The notes: generated from the sequence alone by a model not told the origin. 64,000 nt of DNA from Lachnospiraceae bacterium (GCA_017430765.1 JAFRMI010000055.1:1-64000); one strand, 5' to 3'; counted from the first letter of the stretch, positions 1-8,614 are shown. Numbers and translations: made by a program.

Positions 1-87
1 ATCGGCATGGGCAACAACCCGATGGTCGGCGCGACTGTCGCCGTCGCGGTTGCGGTTCAGGGCGCTGCGGAGGCAGGCAAGTTCTGA
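1..87 (+). CDS. C-terminal end of an unidentified protein (5' truncated)
   Basis: The window opens inside a reading frame that gives 28 residues and stops with TGA at 85-87. The tail is rich in Gly, Ala and Val, with GMGNNPMVGA followed by alternating Ala/Val. It reads like the end of a soluble enzyme rather than a membrane helix because it finishes with charged residues (EAGKF). I do not recognise the family from so short a piece. A hairpin follows 28 bp downstream, so this is probably the last gene of its transcript. Confidence 0.6.
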   Translation: MGMGNNPMVGATVAVAVAVQGAAEAGKF

Positions 88-114
88 TGCCAGGATACCA
101 GTTTTAACGAAATG

Positions 115-145
115 ATCCCCCGAAGTCATTCTGATTTCGGGGGAT
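115..145 (+). terminator. Hairpin after the truncated first gene
   Basis: Perfect 10-bp stem (115-124 with 136-145, containing CCCCC/GGGGG) closing an 11-nt loop. No clear T tract follows, only ATCTT, so it is a weak intrinsic terminator or an mRNA 3'-end stabiliser. Confidence 0.5.
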
Positions 146-246
146 ATCTTGTGAAACGCGTGAACAGTCCCCCGCCCCTGCAGGCGGTGGGTTCCAGGGC
201 GGTCTCGCGAGCGGGACCTGAATGACCAGACAGCAGAGGGAGTAAG

Positions 247-525
247 ATGAGATTTGTATATCCCGCCGTCATAAAAGAACGTGAGGACGGCACGTTCCAT
301 GCATATTTCCCGGATCTTGCCATGTGCGAAGCGGAGGGACCGACTTTGATGCATGTTCTCCGCGAGGCGAAAGAAGCGGCTTATAATTGGGTGGATCTGG
401 AACTGATGGAAGACGATCCGCGGATGCCGCCCTCGTCGGATCCGGAGGATATTATCCTGAAGGAGGGAGAATTTGTCCGGAATATTCTAGTGATCTACCG
501 CATGCATGAGGGATGGGACGAATAA
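247..525 (+). CDS. HicB-like antitoxin-family protein, orphan
   Basis: A 92-residue protein whose first 50 residues (RFVYPAVIKEREDGTFHAYFPDL, a Cys-Glu-Ala-Glu-Gly segment, then a helix with EAKEAAYNW) match the partial RNase H-like fold of HicB/UPF0150 proteins. Such proteins normally pair with a small HicA RNase toxin. No HicA-sized frame lies on either side, and there is no C-terminal HTH or ribbon-helix-helix domain, so it is a solo member. GAGGGAG lies 5 nt before the ATG. The family call is fairly safe. An antitoxin function is not supported by the context, and it may be a free-standing regulator. Confidence 0.75.
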   Translation: MRFVYPAVIKEREDGTFHAYFPDLAMCEAEGPTLMHVLREAKEAAYNWVDLELMEDDPRMPPSSDPEDIILKEGEFVRNILVIYRMHEGWDE

Positions 526-585
526 ACAGGAAGGCTGTCATTCCATTGCATGGAACCGGTCTTTATGAAGGCAGGAGGAAGCGTC

Positions 586-1092
586 ATGGAAATTGAACGC
601 AAATGGATGGTTAACGGCTGGCCTGAAGGTCTGGAACTCATAAGAGAGCATTTTATGCGGCAGGGATACATCAGTGTCAGACCTACGGTCCGCATCCGGG
701 AGGAGGCGGAAACCGGAGGAGAAACCGCTTATATTCTCTGCCTCAAAAAGGGAAGCGGCATCGCGCGGCATGAGACGGAAATCAGGATTTCGCAGCACGA
801 ATTCCATGAGATCGAGGAGATGATCGCCCTCCCCCTGATTCCTAAAGTACGGCGCACGTATCAGCTTCCGGACGGACTGCATCTGGAAGTCAATCACGTG
901 GATGAGGGGCAGCCCACGGAATACTGGTATGCGGAGATTGAGTACTCCACCGTAGAAGAGGCGAGAAACTGGAAACCGGATCCGTCTCTTGCGGATTACC
1001 TCTTTGATGATGTGACGGATAAGCCCGGACAGACGATGGGGGCATACTGGCTTTTAACAAGGGAAGGACGTGGTTCAAATTGCGGTTGTTAG
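586..1092 (+). CDS. CYTH domain protein (triphosphate tunnel metalloenzyme)
   Basis: A 168-residue CYTH protein. The ExExK signature (EIERK) is at residues 2-6 when translation starts at 586, which has AGGAGG at 573-578. The in-frame ATG at 550 would push the motif inward and lacks a ribosome site. Later strands carry the expected basic and acidic tunnel residues (RPTVRIREE, CLKKGSG, HETEIRI, LEVNHVDEGQ, YAEIEYS). Known members hydrolyse inorganic triphosphate, thiamine triphosphate or make cAMP; the substrate here cannot be read from sequence. It overlaps dtd by 13 bp in another frame, so the two are translationally linked. It ends in TAG, which looks like a true stop because the family domain is complete. 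Confidence 0.82.
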   Translation: MEIERKWMVNGWPEGLELIREHFMRQGYISVRPTVRIREEAETGGETAYILCLKKGSGIARHETEIRISQHEFHEIEEMIALPLIPKVRRTYQLPDGLHLEVNHVDEGQPTEYWYAEIEYSTVEEARNWKPDPSLADYLFDDVTDKPGQTMGAYWLLTREGRGSNCGC

Positions 1093-1535
1093 TGCAGAGA
1101 GTGAAGCAGGCAAAAGTTGAAGTAAGAGGAGAAGCGGTCGGGAAGATCGGCCTCGGCTTTCTTGTTCTCGCCGGGATCTCGGATTCAGATACAGAAGAGA
1201 TCGCGGACCGCATGCTGAAAAAACTGATCGGGCTTCGGATCTTTGAGGATGAAGATGGGAAAACGAATCTGAATCTTTCCCAGGTGGACGGGGAGCTCCT
1301 GATTGTCTCTCAGTTTACGCTGTATGCGGACATGAGGAAGGGGAACCGCCCGTCGTTTATACGGGCCGGAAAGCCCGATCACGCGAACCGCCTTTATGAG
1401 TACCTCCTTGGACAGGCAACCGGACAGGTGGCCGTGGTCGAAAGAGGCATTTTCGGAGAGGAGATGGAGATCTCTTTGATAAATGACGGGCCGTTTACCG
1501 TGATGTTGGATTCGGAAGAGCTGTTCGGATTATAA
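1080..1535 (+). CDS. dtd: D-aminoacyl-tRNA deacylase
   Basis: A 151-residue DTD enzyme, which removes D-amino acids from mischarged tRNA in the cytoplasm. The start MRLLVQRVKQAKVEV and the active-site segments SQFTLYAD (about residues 77-84) and NDGPFTVMLD (about 135-144, with the Gly-Pro motif) are present, and length is normal for the family. The start codon is TTG at 1080, chosen because family homology begins exactly there and no ATG is available. It lies inside the end of the CYTH gene. A bidirectional terminator separates it from convergent degV. Confidence 0.95.
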   Translation: MRLLVQRVKQAKVEVRGEAVGKIGLGFLVLAGISDSDTEEIADRMLKKLIGLRIFEDEDGKTNLNLSQVDGELLIVSQFTLYADMRKGNRPSFIRAGKPDHANRLYEYLLGQATGQVAVVERGIFGEEMEISLINDGPFTVMLDSEELFGL

Positions 1536-1557
1536 GATCCGCTAGCGGCATTCTCCT

Positions 1558-1612
1558 TACGTGTCCGTGCGTATCCCGTCGGAGTTTTCTCTTCAGAATT
1601 TCCAGTTCGATG
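1558..1612 (-). repeat. Decayed A module of the intergenic repeat, reverse orientation
   Basis: Reverse-strand similarity to the A module (CGTG-CCGTG, ATCC-G-CGGAG, then a T-rich stretch and GAATTTCC). Several changes make it a weak copy. It lies between dtd and its terminator. Confidence 0.45.
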
Positions 1613-1617
1613 AAAAA

Positions 1618-1651
1618 GGGTCAGAGGTACGCAGCCTCTGACCCCCTTTTT
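1618..1651. terminator. Bidirectional terminator between dtd and degV
   Basis: Stem GGGTCAGAGG/CCTCTGACCC (1618-1627 with 1635-1644), 7-nt loop, with a T run after it on the plus strand (1647-1651) and a matching A run before it (1613-1617). It can terminate both convergent genes. Confidence 0.85.
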
Positions 1652-1652
1652 A

Positions 1653-2540
1653 TTATCTTTGATATTGCACGCCTCCGGGCAGAACCTTCGTACAGGTAAT
1701 GGCCAGCGATCCGGGACCGATATGCGTTGCGATACTGATGGGCAGCTCCGCAAGGCTGATGTCAAATCCCGGGAAACGGGCCGCGGCTTCCCTGCGGAAT
1801 TCTTCTGCCGCGGCTGCATTTTCCGTATGCGCGATGCTGATCCATGCGCCCGGAGGATCCGCGTTAAGCCCTCCGAATTCCTGTTCCAGATGTCCGGTGA
1901 TAGCTTCGAGCATGATTTTCTTGGCCTGATTAATCCCTCTGCATTTGGAAAATGCATCCAGCTTCTCCCCCTGGATCTGCAGGATCGGCTTTAAATTCAG
2001 GACACCGGCAATCATGGCGGCGGCAGGCGTGACCCGGCCGCCCTTTTTCAGGTACGTCAGGGTATCCACCATAATATATATATGGGATTCAAACTTGGTC
2101 TCCTCCAGAATCCGTTTAATCTCCGCCGCCGACGCTCCGCCTTCGGCGAGAGCCGCCGCATCAAGGGCAGACTGGCGCTGTGTTACGGAGATCCGCTGGT
2201 TGTTTACAACCTGGACGCGGCCGTTGAAGTCCTCCGCATACATGGCGGCGGACTGGCAGCTTCCGGAAAGGCCGCTGGACATGGGAATATAGACAATTTC
2301 ATCATATTCCTTAAGCGTATTCTTCCAGAGATCCAGAATTTCGCCTGCGGATGGCTGGGAGGTTACGATCTCCGAACCGTTTTTGAGCTTTTCATAGAAA
2401 AGCCGGCCATCCAGATCAATATGTTCTTTGTATTCAACTCCGTCAATGATAACAGGCATAGCCTGCAGCAAAATGCCGTGTTCGGCAGCGTCCTGAGGGG
2501 ACATTCCGCTGTTTGTATCGGTAATAATCGCCGTTTTCAA
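1653..2540 (-). CDS. DegV family fatty-acid-binding protein
   Basis: A 295-residue DegV protein. The N-terminal half carries the DegV pattern (TDTNSGMSP, SQPSAGE, IPMSSGLSGS) that binds a single fatty acid in known structures, and the C-terminal half has VDTLTYLKKGGRV and LNLKPIL. Related proteins supply host-like fatty acids to FakA kinase; no FakA is nearby. Translation appears to start at TTG (2540 reading leftwards) with AGAGG upstream on that strand. A matching sigma-A promoter lies at 2607-2635. It is one of only two protein genes on the minus strand here. Confidence 0.9.
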   Translation of the reverse strand: MKTAIITDTNSGMSPQDAAEHGILLQAMPVIIDGVEYKEHIDLDGRLFYEKLKNGSEIVTSQPSAGEILDLWKNTLKEYDEIVYIPMSSGLSGSCQSAAMYAEDFNGRVQVVNNQRISVTQRQSALDAAALAEGGASAAEIKRILEETKFESHIYIMVDTLTYLKKGGRVTPAAAMIAGVLNLKPILQIQGEKLDAFSKCRGINQAKKIMLEAITGHLEQEFGGLNADPPGAWISIAHTENAAAAEEFRREAAARFPGFDISLAELPISIATHIGPGSLAITCTKVLPGGVQYQR

Positions 2541-2606
2541 TGGAAACCTCTTTTAAATGAATCAATGTTCTGATTTATGGAACAGAAAGATTTAAAGCTG
2601 TTAAGC

Positions 2607-2635
2607 AGTGTATCATAAAAGTGACTTTTTCTCAA
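2607..2635 (-). promoter_or_regulatory. Sigma-A promoter of degV
   Basis: Read on the minus strand: TTGAGA (2635-2630), 17-bp spacer, TACACT (2612-2607), with TGA just before the -10 giving an extended -10. The gene start is about 67 bp downstream. Confidence 0.65.
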
Positions 2636-2718
2636 CGCTTGACTGTCTTATCATCAGATTTCGGTACAACATGGCAAAGATTTACATGAAGTTCACAAAA
2701 GCTACATACAGACACGTT

Positions 2719-2724
2719 TATAAT
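2719..2724 (+). promoter_or_regulatory. Possible -10 box for the ABC exporter operon
   Basis: TATAAT sits about 165 bp before the first exporter gene, but no good -35 hexamer is found 16-18 bp upstream, so a regulator or another promoter may be needed. The 348-bp gap between degV and the exporter otherwise holds the degV promoter and an untranslated leader ending in AAGGGGA. Confidence 0.35.
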
Positions 2725-2888
2725 AAGTAAATCTTAGACTTGTTTCAAACGAAAAATTGGCATATTATCGTATCTGCATGGGTTTTTATAACTTGAGGAG
2801 CAGCAGATCTGTCCGGCGTGGTCTGAATATATGTCTGCCGGCAGAAAGTCATGATGCTCATCAGAGTATAAATATAAGGGGAACAACA

Positions 2889-4271
2889 ATGAAATTCAGA
2901 AGTTTATCAACAGTGGCCGTGTGTATTTTGACAGGCGTCCTCGTCGGGTGCGGCAGCACATCTTCATCTGCCGTGAATGTGCAGTCCGTAGAGATGACGG
3001 TTTCCATGTGCGGAAACACGCAGGAGCAGGTTTTTACCGGGATTGTCAGTACGGGAAATGAAGCCAATATAAAAAAGGACAGCAATAAGAGCGTCGCCAA
3101 GGTCAACGTCAAAAAAGGGGATCTTGTCAAGGCGGGGGATGTTCTGTTTACATATGACGCCGAGCAGGCAAAAAACTCTCTCGAAAAAGCCAAACTGGAA
3201 CTGGAGGAGCAGAAGAATACCCTGACCTCCAAAGAGGAAGAGAAGGCGCAGCTTGAGGCGGATAAGAAAAAGGCCGGCCAGAATGAGCAGCTGGATTATA
3301 CGATTAAGATCCAGGAAGCGGACACGGATATCCGTGAGACAAAGTATAACATCGGTCTTAAGGAAAAAGAGATCGAAAGCCTGGAGAAATCCACGCAGAA
3401 CCTCGATGTCACAGCGCCCTTTGACGGGCGGATTGAACTCGCCGGCGTTGCGGACGCGCCGTCCGCGGGAACTACATTCAGCGGCGGGGATGAGGAAGAC
3501 GGCGGCCTGGATAATCTCGACGTGGACGATGAGGGGACGGGAGAGACCTTCATACGTCTGGTGGAGACGGACAATTACCGTGTTAAGGGAACGATTAACG
3601 AAACCAATATTGATCAGATCCATGCGGATATGACCATGATCATCCATTCCCGAACCGATGACACGCAGACGTGGACCGGTGTCGTTTCGACGATCGAAAG
3701 AAAGACTCCGAATACAAAAACAACCGATGACTCCTTCGGCGAGGAGACGGAGAACGATGAAATGGGTACAACATCATCCTATCCGTTCTATGTCAAGATC
3801 GATTCCCTTGAAGGGCTGATGATCGGACAGCACGTGTACATGACAGAGGATAAGGGAGACCTCTTCGCTGAGGGAGAGATCCGTTTGCCCTCAAATTTTA
3901 TCAACGATGCGGACGCAGATCCTTTCGTGTGGGCCGAAAATAACGGACAGCTCGAAAAAAGAACGGTAGAGCTGGGCGATTACGATGAGAGTACCGACAC
4001 ATATACGGTTCTTGACGGTCTTACGATGGAGGACTATATCGCGGAGGGGTCTGATTCCTATGAAGCGGGCATGGCTGCTGTCAGAAATGATCGGGATGCC
4101 TTCCAGAAGTACATTGACAGCATCGCGGATGAAACGCCGACTACCGGCAAAAAGGGTGAAGACGAAGAAGAGGAAGAAGGAGACTTTGACGAGGAGGATA
4201 TAGAAGAGGATCTTGAGGATGACTTGGAGTTCGAGGATATAGAAGAGGACTTTGGGGAGGTTGTCGGATGA
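2889..4271 (+). CDS. Membrane fusion (adaptor) lipoprotein of an ABC exporter
   Basis: A 460-residue HlyD/MacA-type adaptor. The N-terminus is a lipoprotein signal with lipobox LVGC at about residues 18-21. Next come a biotinyl-lipoyl half (VNVKKGDLVKAGDVLFTYD), a coiled-coil hairpin of about residues 97-170, the second lipoyl half (VTAPFDGRIE), and a beta-barrel region. The start at 2889 is preferred over an in-frame ATG at 2757 because it has AAGGGGA upstream and begins the signal peptide. The last 40 residues are almost all Asp and Glu. The stop overlaps the ATPase start (ATGA), so the two are co-translated. It should link the permease to the wall or outside face of this single-membrane cell; the cargo is unknown. 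Confidence 0.85.
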   Translation: MKFRSLSTVAVCILTGVLVGCGSTSSSAVNVQSVEMTVSMCGNTQEQVFTGIVSTGNEANIKKDSNKSVAKVNVKKGDLVKAGDVLFTYDAEQAKNSLEKAKLELEEQKNTLTSKEEEKAQLEADKKKAGQNEQLDYTIKIQEADTDIRETKYNIGLKEKEIESLEKSTQNLDVTAPFDGRIELAGVADAPSAGTTFSGGDEEDGGLDNLDVDDEGTGETFIRLVETDNYRVKGTINETNIDQIHADMTMIIHSRTDDTQTWTGVVSTIERKTPNTKTTDDSFGEETENDEMGTTSSYPFYVKIDSLEGLMIGQHVYMTEDKGDLFAEGEIRLPSNFINDADADPFVWAENNGQLEKRTVELGDYDESTDTYTVLDGLTMEDYIAEGSDSYEAGMAAVRNDRDAFQKYIDSIADETPTTGKKGEDEEEEEGDFDEEDIEEDLEDDLEFEDIEEDFGEVVG

Positions 4272-4942
4272 TTTTGGAAATGAAGGACATTAATAAAGAC
4301 TATCCGATGGGGAAGTCTGTTCTTCATGTCCTGAAATCGGTGAATCTTTCTGTGAATGAAGGGGAATATGTGGCGATCATGGGACCGTCCGGATCCGGAA
4401 AATCCACCCTTATGAATATCATCGGCTGTCTGGATGTTCCGACTTCCGGCACGTATATGCTCGGGGACGCCGACATAGGGAAGCTGAATGACAATCGTCT
4501 CGCGGAGATCCGGAACCGGGACATCGGCTTTGTCTTTCAGCAGTTTAACCTGCTTCCCCGCATGACAGCGCTTGACAATGTCGCCCTTCCGCTGCTTTTT
4601 TCCGGCATTCGTAAGAAAGAGAGAAGGAAACGTGCTGCGGAAGCTCTGAAAATTGTCGGTCTCGAGGACCGCATGAAGCATACACCCGACCAGCTCTCCG
4701 GCGGACAGTGCCAGAGAGTGGCTATCGCGCGTGCGATCGTCGGGAAGCCGAAACTCCTGCTTGCGGACGAACCGACAGGCGCTCTCGATTCCGTGTCCGG
4801 CAAACAGGTAATGGAGCTCTTTGAGGAGCTGCATCAGAGCGGATCCACGATTATTATGATCACGCATGACGCCAATATAGCCAGTCATGCGGAGATTATG
4901 TACCATATTTTTGACGGCGTACTGACGGGAGGTGAATCCTGA
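4268..4942 (+). CDS. ABC exporter ATP-binding protein, MacB/LolD type
   Basis: A 224-residue nucleotide-binding subunit. It has Walker [10 protein letters not shown] (residues 38-46), Q-loop FQQFNLL, signature [14 protein letters not shown], Walker [13 protein letters not shown] and switch His in ITHD. The signature has Cys after LSGGQ where most relatives have Gln. The gene sits between two adaptor genes and is followed by a MacB-like permease, so it powers that complex. Short stand-alone ATPases of this group typically drive mechanotransmission exporters of antimicrobial peptides or lipids. Substrate specificity cannot be read here. Confidence 0.95.
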   Translation: MILEMKDINKDYPMGKSVLHVLKSVNLSVNEGEYVAIMGPSGSGKSTLMNIIGCLDVPTSGTYMLGDADIGKLNDNRLAEIRNRDIGFVFQQFNLLPRMTALDNVALPLLFSGIRKKERRKRAAEALKIVGLEDRMKHTPDQLSGGQCQRVAIARAIVGKPKLLLADEPTGALDSVSGKQVMELFEELHQSGSTIIMITHDANIASHAEIMYHIFDGVLTGGES

Positions 4943-4943
4943 T

Positions 4944-7043
4944 ATGAAGAAGACAGCAGGGCGGCTCCTTGCGGCCGTTCTGATCACAGCGCTGGTATTC
5001 GGAGGCATCTATGCAGGTCTTCGCTCCTACAGATCCACCTCGGTCAAGCCGGTCAAGGTTGTGCCTGTTGATTCCGTGCTTTATCCGGCGGATTACTTCA
5101 TGGAGGAGGGCCAGCAGGCGTACGGGTCCGTGAGTCTGGACAGGATGCAGACGGTATATGTCAGCAGGACGCAGAACGTGAAAGAAGTGCTTGTAAAGGA
5201 GGGACAGGAGGTGAAGCGCGGGGATGTGCTTCTCAATTATGACACGACCCTTACGAGCATTCAGATCGAAAAAGCAGAAAATGAGGTGCTGCAGTTAAAA
5301 CTCTCGCTCGAACGCGCCGAGGAGGATGTACGGCGCGCGGAGTCTTTGAGCCCGTCTTCCGGAGGAGACGATTACGATTCTTCGGAACCCGAGGAAAAAG
5401 AGGAAAAAGAAAAGAAATCAAAGAAGAAGAAAACGGCGAAGCCCAAGTCGGAAGAAACGCCGGTGAGAATCGGCGGATCCGGCACAAAAAATGATCCTTA
5501 TATCTATCTGTGGGGCAAAAAAGACAGCCTGACCAATGAGGAGATGCTTCTTATGTTTCTTCCGAACGATACTGAGGAGGGCAGCGATGAAGGAGAAACC
5601 GCCACGGAAGCGGTCGGCTTTATTCTCCGCGGATTGGGAATTCTGCCGCTGGATGTTTTTGGGGATGAAACAGCAGACGTGGAGGAAGGAGTGGTTACGG
5701 AAGAAGGACTGGATGAATCCGAAGAAACTGACTCCGACTCTGAAGTGACAGATGGAACAGGCGAAGTAGAGGAAGCGGATGAAGAACCGGATGAAGGGAC
5801 TTCAGTGGAGGAAGGCCAGGAGGAAGCATCTGCTGACAATGGTGATGACAGCGGAGATGGTGATGCGGAACAGGGCATCGAGAGCGGTTCTTCCGAAGAC
5901 GGTGAAGAGGACAGTGAGACGCAGCCGGTCGAAACACCGGAGACTTCCGCTTCCTATGTAGACCTCACCGGATGTCCGCATGAGGTCTGGGTCGTCCTTG
6001 AGACACATGAGTATGATAACCGGGACGAGGCGGTCCTTCAAAGATTCGGTCTCCACCTGATCCGCGATGAGCAGGATGTAGCCTGCATGCTGTTTGATCC
6101 GGATGGAAGTGCAGGAGATGCGGACGATACGGAACTTGATGATGACGTCGGATTTGACGAAGACGATGAGGACAGCCTGGACGTACTGGAAGACGACGAC
6201 GAGGAAGATGCGGTTGATTACGACGATGGCGGGGAAGATGCAGTCGGCGATGACGAGGACGCCGTGTCCATATCCCGATATGAATCGGATGTCGACCTTG
6301 ACGCTTCCTACACAAAGGAGGAGATCGAGGAAATCAGGAAGACCAAAGCCAAGGAACTCCGTGACCTCACAATCGATCTTAAGATGGCGGAGCTCAATCT
6401 GAAGGAGATGAAGGCGGAGGCCGGTGACGGATCCGTGCGCGCAAAACTGAACGGCGTTGTAAAAACGGTCCGGGATCCTTCCGAGGCATATCAGAACAAC
6501 GAACCGGTCGTCACGGTATCAGGCGGCGGCGGTTATACCGTTTCTATCTCGATCAGCGAGTTGGAATATGAAAATATCAGTATTGGCCAGGAGGTGGATA
6601 TCACATCTTTTGATAATGAGGATGCGGAGATCACCGGGAGCATCAAGTCGATTTCGGATTACCCGAGCCGCGCCAGCGATAACTGGTGGGGCGGAAACCC
6701 GAATGTATCCTATTACCCCTGCGTCGTGTATATAGACGGCGATGCGGAACTGAAAGAATATGATTATGTGAGTGTCAAATACGGTTCGGGAACTGTCGAT
6801 GACTCCGTGTATATAGAAAAAATGTTTGTGCGCTCCGATGCAAGCGGACACTATGTATATGCCGCGGATGAGGCAGGCATTCTGCGCAAGAAGTATATCT
6901 CGACCGGCAGGCAGCCTGACAGCTCTGTCATTGAAATCCGCGGGGGGATCAGCGACGATGACTACATCGCCTTCCCTTACGGAACATCCGTTTTTGACGG
7001 GGCAAAGACACAGACAGCATCCATCGATGAGCTGTACGGATAA
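4944..7043 (+). CDS. Second adaptor (HlyD-type) with long acidic inserts
   Basis: A 699-residue membrane fusion protein with one N-terminal helix (residues 5-27). The architecture is interrupted. A lipoyl half (VKEVLVKEGQEVKRGDVLLNYD) and first coiled-coil arm (about 104-135) are followed by a Lys/Glu stretch and a small domain with GSGTKNDPYIYLWG (about 178-192). A strongly acidic low-complexity block (about 208-334) follows, then the rest of the small domain (HEVWVVLETHEYD, about 346-358). A second acidic block (about 386-450), the returning coiled-coil arm (about 456-494) and the second lipoyl half and barrel complete it. ATG 4944 is chosen over GTG 4932 because GGGAGG lies at 4927-4932. 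The acidic blocks are unusual and probably lie outside the membrane. Confidence 0.85.
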   Translation: MKKTAGRLLAAVLITALVFGGIYAGLRSYRSTSVKPVKVVPVDSVLYPADYFMEEGQQAYGSVSLDRMQTVYVSRTQNVKEVLVKEGQEVKRGDVLLNYDTTLTSIQIEKAENEVLQLKLSLERAEEDVRRAESLSPSSGGDDYDSSEPEEKEEKEKKSKKKKTAKPKSEETPVRIGGSGTKNDPYIYLWGKKDSLTNEEMLLMFLPNDTEEGSDEGETATEAVGFILRGLGILPLDVFGDETADVEEGVVTEEGLDESEETDSDSEVTDGTGEVEEADEEPDEGTSVEEGQEEASADNGDDSGDGDAEQGIESGSSEDGEEDSETQPVETPETSASYVDLTGCPHEVWVVLETHEYDNRDEAVLQRFGLHLIRDEQDVACMLFDPDGSAGDADDTELDDDVGFDEDDEDSLDVLEDDDEEDAVDYDDGGEDAVGDDEDAVSISRYESDVDLDASYTKEEIEEIRKTKAKELRDLTIDLKMAELNLKEMKAEAGDGSVRAKLNGVVKTVRDPSEAYQNNEPVVTVSGGGGYTVSISISELEYENISIGQEVDITSFDNEDAEITGSIKSISDYPSRASDNWWGGNPNVSYYPCVVYIDGDAELKEYDYVSVKYGSGTVDDSVYIEKMFVRSDASGHYVYAADEAGILRKKYISTGRQPDSSVIEIRGGISDDDYIAFPYGTSVFDGAKTQTASIDELYG

Positions 7044-7055
7044 CGGAGGAATAGA

Positions 7056-8309
7056 ATGCTTGAGAATATATCCCTGTCTTTTCAGGGGGTCTGGAGTCAT
7101 AAGCTCCGTTCATTTTTGACAATGCTCGGTATTATTATCGGGATTGCTTCCATTATTGCAATTGTCTCGATCATTAAAGGGACAAATGACCAGATCAAGG
7201 AGAATCTGATCGGTTCCGGCAATAACGTCGTGACGGTAAAAATCAAGCAGAGCGGAAGCGACTATGAGATGCAGTATTCCGGATTACCGAAAGACGTCTC
7301 CGTCATCACAGAGGATACGCGGAAGAATCTGGAGATGCTTCGCGGCGTAAAAGGTGTTTCTCTCTACCGGGAGCGCAACTATACGGATAATGTATATTAC
7401 AGAAACTCCCAGTTTAACGGGCAGATTCTGGGCATCGACACGCATTACCTGGAAGTGAACGACTATTCCGTTACCCTCGGAAGAAGTTTTTCAGATTTTG
7501 ACGCCAGGACTTTCCATAAGTGCGTTCTTGTGGATGCAGACACAGCGTCCTCCCTCTTTGAAGGGGAGAATCCGATCGGCAAGTCCATAGAAATTGCAAA
7601 AGAACCGTTTGTTGTCATTGGGATTGTAAAGAAGAACAGTACGTCAGAGCCGAAGATCAACACGATCGATGACTACTATACGTATGCAGGTTCCAACGGA
7701 GGCACGATTTTTATCCCGATCGACACGTGGCCCATTGTATTCCGCTACGATGAACCGCAGTCCGTCGCGGTACAGGCGGAATCAACGGACCATATGACAG
7801 AAGCGGGGAAAAATGTGGCCAAGGCACTTACGGCCCTTCAGATCCAGAGCTCTTCGAGCAAGTTTAAATACGAGGCGGACGATCTGATGAAGCGGGCGAG
7901 TGAGATGCAGCAGATGGCGAATACGACCAACATGCAGCTCGTATTCATTGCGGGAATTTCTCTTCTTGTCGGAGGAATCGGCGTCATGAACATCATGCTG
8001 GTTTCCGTCACGGAGCGTACGAGAGAAATCGGTCTGAAGAAAGCGCTCGGCGCGAAGAGACGGACGATCGCGGGACAGTTCCTGACAGAAGCTGCCGTGT
8101 TGACCAGTTTAGGCGGGATCCTGGGGGTGGCGTCGGGCATTGTCCTGTCAGGCATGGTGGCAAGGGCGGCAGACGTTCCGTCGTCCATCAGCATTCCGGC
8201 ATGTATTGTCGCGGTTGCATTCTCTATGGGAATCGGAATTCTGTTCGGCCTGCTTCCGGCAATGCAGGCGTCCAAGCTGAATCCGATCGATGCCCTGCGG
8301 AGCGAGTAA
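7056..8309 (+). CDS. ABC exporter permease, MacB/FtsX family
   Basis: A 417-residue permease. It has one N-terminal membrane helix (about residues 18-41, SFLTMLGIIIGIASIIAIVS), a large extracytoplasmic MacB-PCD-type domain (about 45-270), then three helices near the C-terminus typical of the FtsX fold. The coupling segment TERTREIGLKKALGAKRR is present, and the tail SKLNPIDALRSE is a family hallmark. CGGAGGA precedes the ATG, 12 bp after the second adaptor gene. With the three genes upstream it makes a complete exporter that has two different adaptors, which is more than the usual MacAB pair. A terminator follows. Confidence 0.95.
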   Translation: MLENISLSFQGVWSHKLRSFLTMLGIIIGIASIIAIVSIIKGTNDQIKENLIGSGNNVVTVKIKQSGSDYEMQYSGLPKDVSVITEDTRKNLEMLRGVKGVSLYRERNYTDNVYYRNSQFNGQILGIDTHYLEVNDYSVTLGRSFSDFDARTFHKCVLVDADTASSLFEGENPIGKSIEIAKEPFVVIGIVKKNSTSEPKINTIDDYYTYAGSNGGTIFIPIDTWPIVFRYDEPQSVAVQAESTDHMTEAGKNVAKALTALQIQSSSSKFKYEADDLMKRASEMQQMANTTNMQLVFIAGISLLVGGIGVMNIMLVSVTERTREIGLKKALGAKRRTIAGQFLTEAAVLTSLGGILGVASGIVLSGMVARAADVPSSISIPACIVAVAFSMGIGILFGLLPAMQASKLNPIDALRSE

Positions 8310-8370
8310 TCTTCAAACCAATTATTTTTTGTCAGAACAGAGACAAACATGAGAAGGGAACAACATGAAA

Positions 8371-8403
8371 ATCAAAAAGCACCGGAATCCGGTGCTTTTT
8401 GAT
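8371..8403. terminator. Bidirectional terminator (exporter operon / tRNA-Pro)
   Basis: Near-perfect palindrome: 16-nt arms around a single A, with AAAAA on one flank and TTTTT on the other (core AGCACCGGA/TCCGGTGCT). It lies between the permease stop and the 3' end of the convergent tRNA gene and can serve both. Confidence 0.85.
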
Positions 8404-8410
8404 TTTCTAA

Positions 8411-8484
8411 TCGGGGCAGCGGGATTTGAACCCACGACCTCTTGACCCCCAGTCAAGCGCGCTACCAAGCTACGCCATACCCCG
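8411..8484 (-). tRNA. tRNA-Pro (anticodon GGG)
   Basis: A 74-nt cloverleaf on the minus strand. Acceptor arms CGGGGUA and UGCCCCG pair over 7 bp with discriminator A, the anticodon arm reads CUUGA-CUGGGGG-UCAAG, and the T arm is GUGGG-UUCAAAU-CCCGC. The anticodon GGG reads CCC and CCU. The 3' CCA is not encoded, so it must be added by the tRNA nucleotidyltransferase. A strong promoter lies upstream on the same strand. Confidence 0.95.
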
Positions 8485-8533
8485 TCACCGTCTTCCGTGT
8501 GCCCCGAAGGGGACCCGCTGATCGGCAAACATT

Positions 8534-8562
8534 ATCATAAACAGATTTTGTCGATTTGTCAA
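8534..8562 (-). promoter_or_regulatory. Promoter of tRNA-Pro
   Basis: On the minus strand TTGACA (8562-8557), 17-bp spacer, TATGAT (8539-8534). It lies 50 bp before the tRNA 5' end. The transcribed leader contains a small CCCC-TTC-GGGG hairpin. Confidence 0.8.
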
Positions 8563-8585
8563 CCGATCGGACACACTTTATTCAT

Positions 8586-8614
8586 TTGCATTTTTGTATA
8601 GATACTGCTAATAT
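8586..8614 (+). promoter_or_regulatory. Promoter of the VanZ-like gene
   Basis: TTGCAT (8586-8591), 17-bp spacer, TAATAT (8609-8614), with TG at 8606-8607 giving an extended -10. It is divergent to the tRNA-Pro promoter 24 bp away. Confidence 0.65.
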
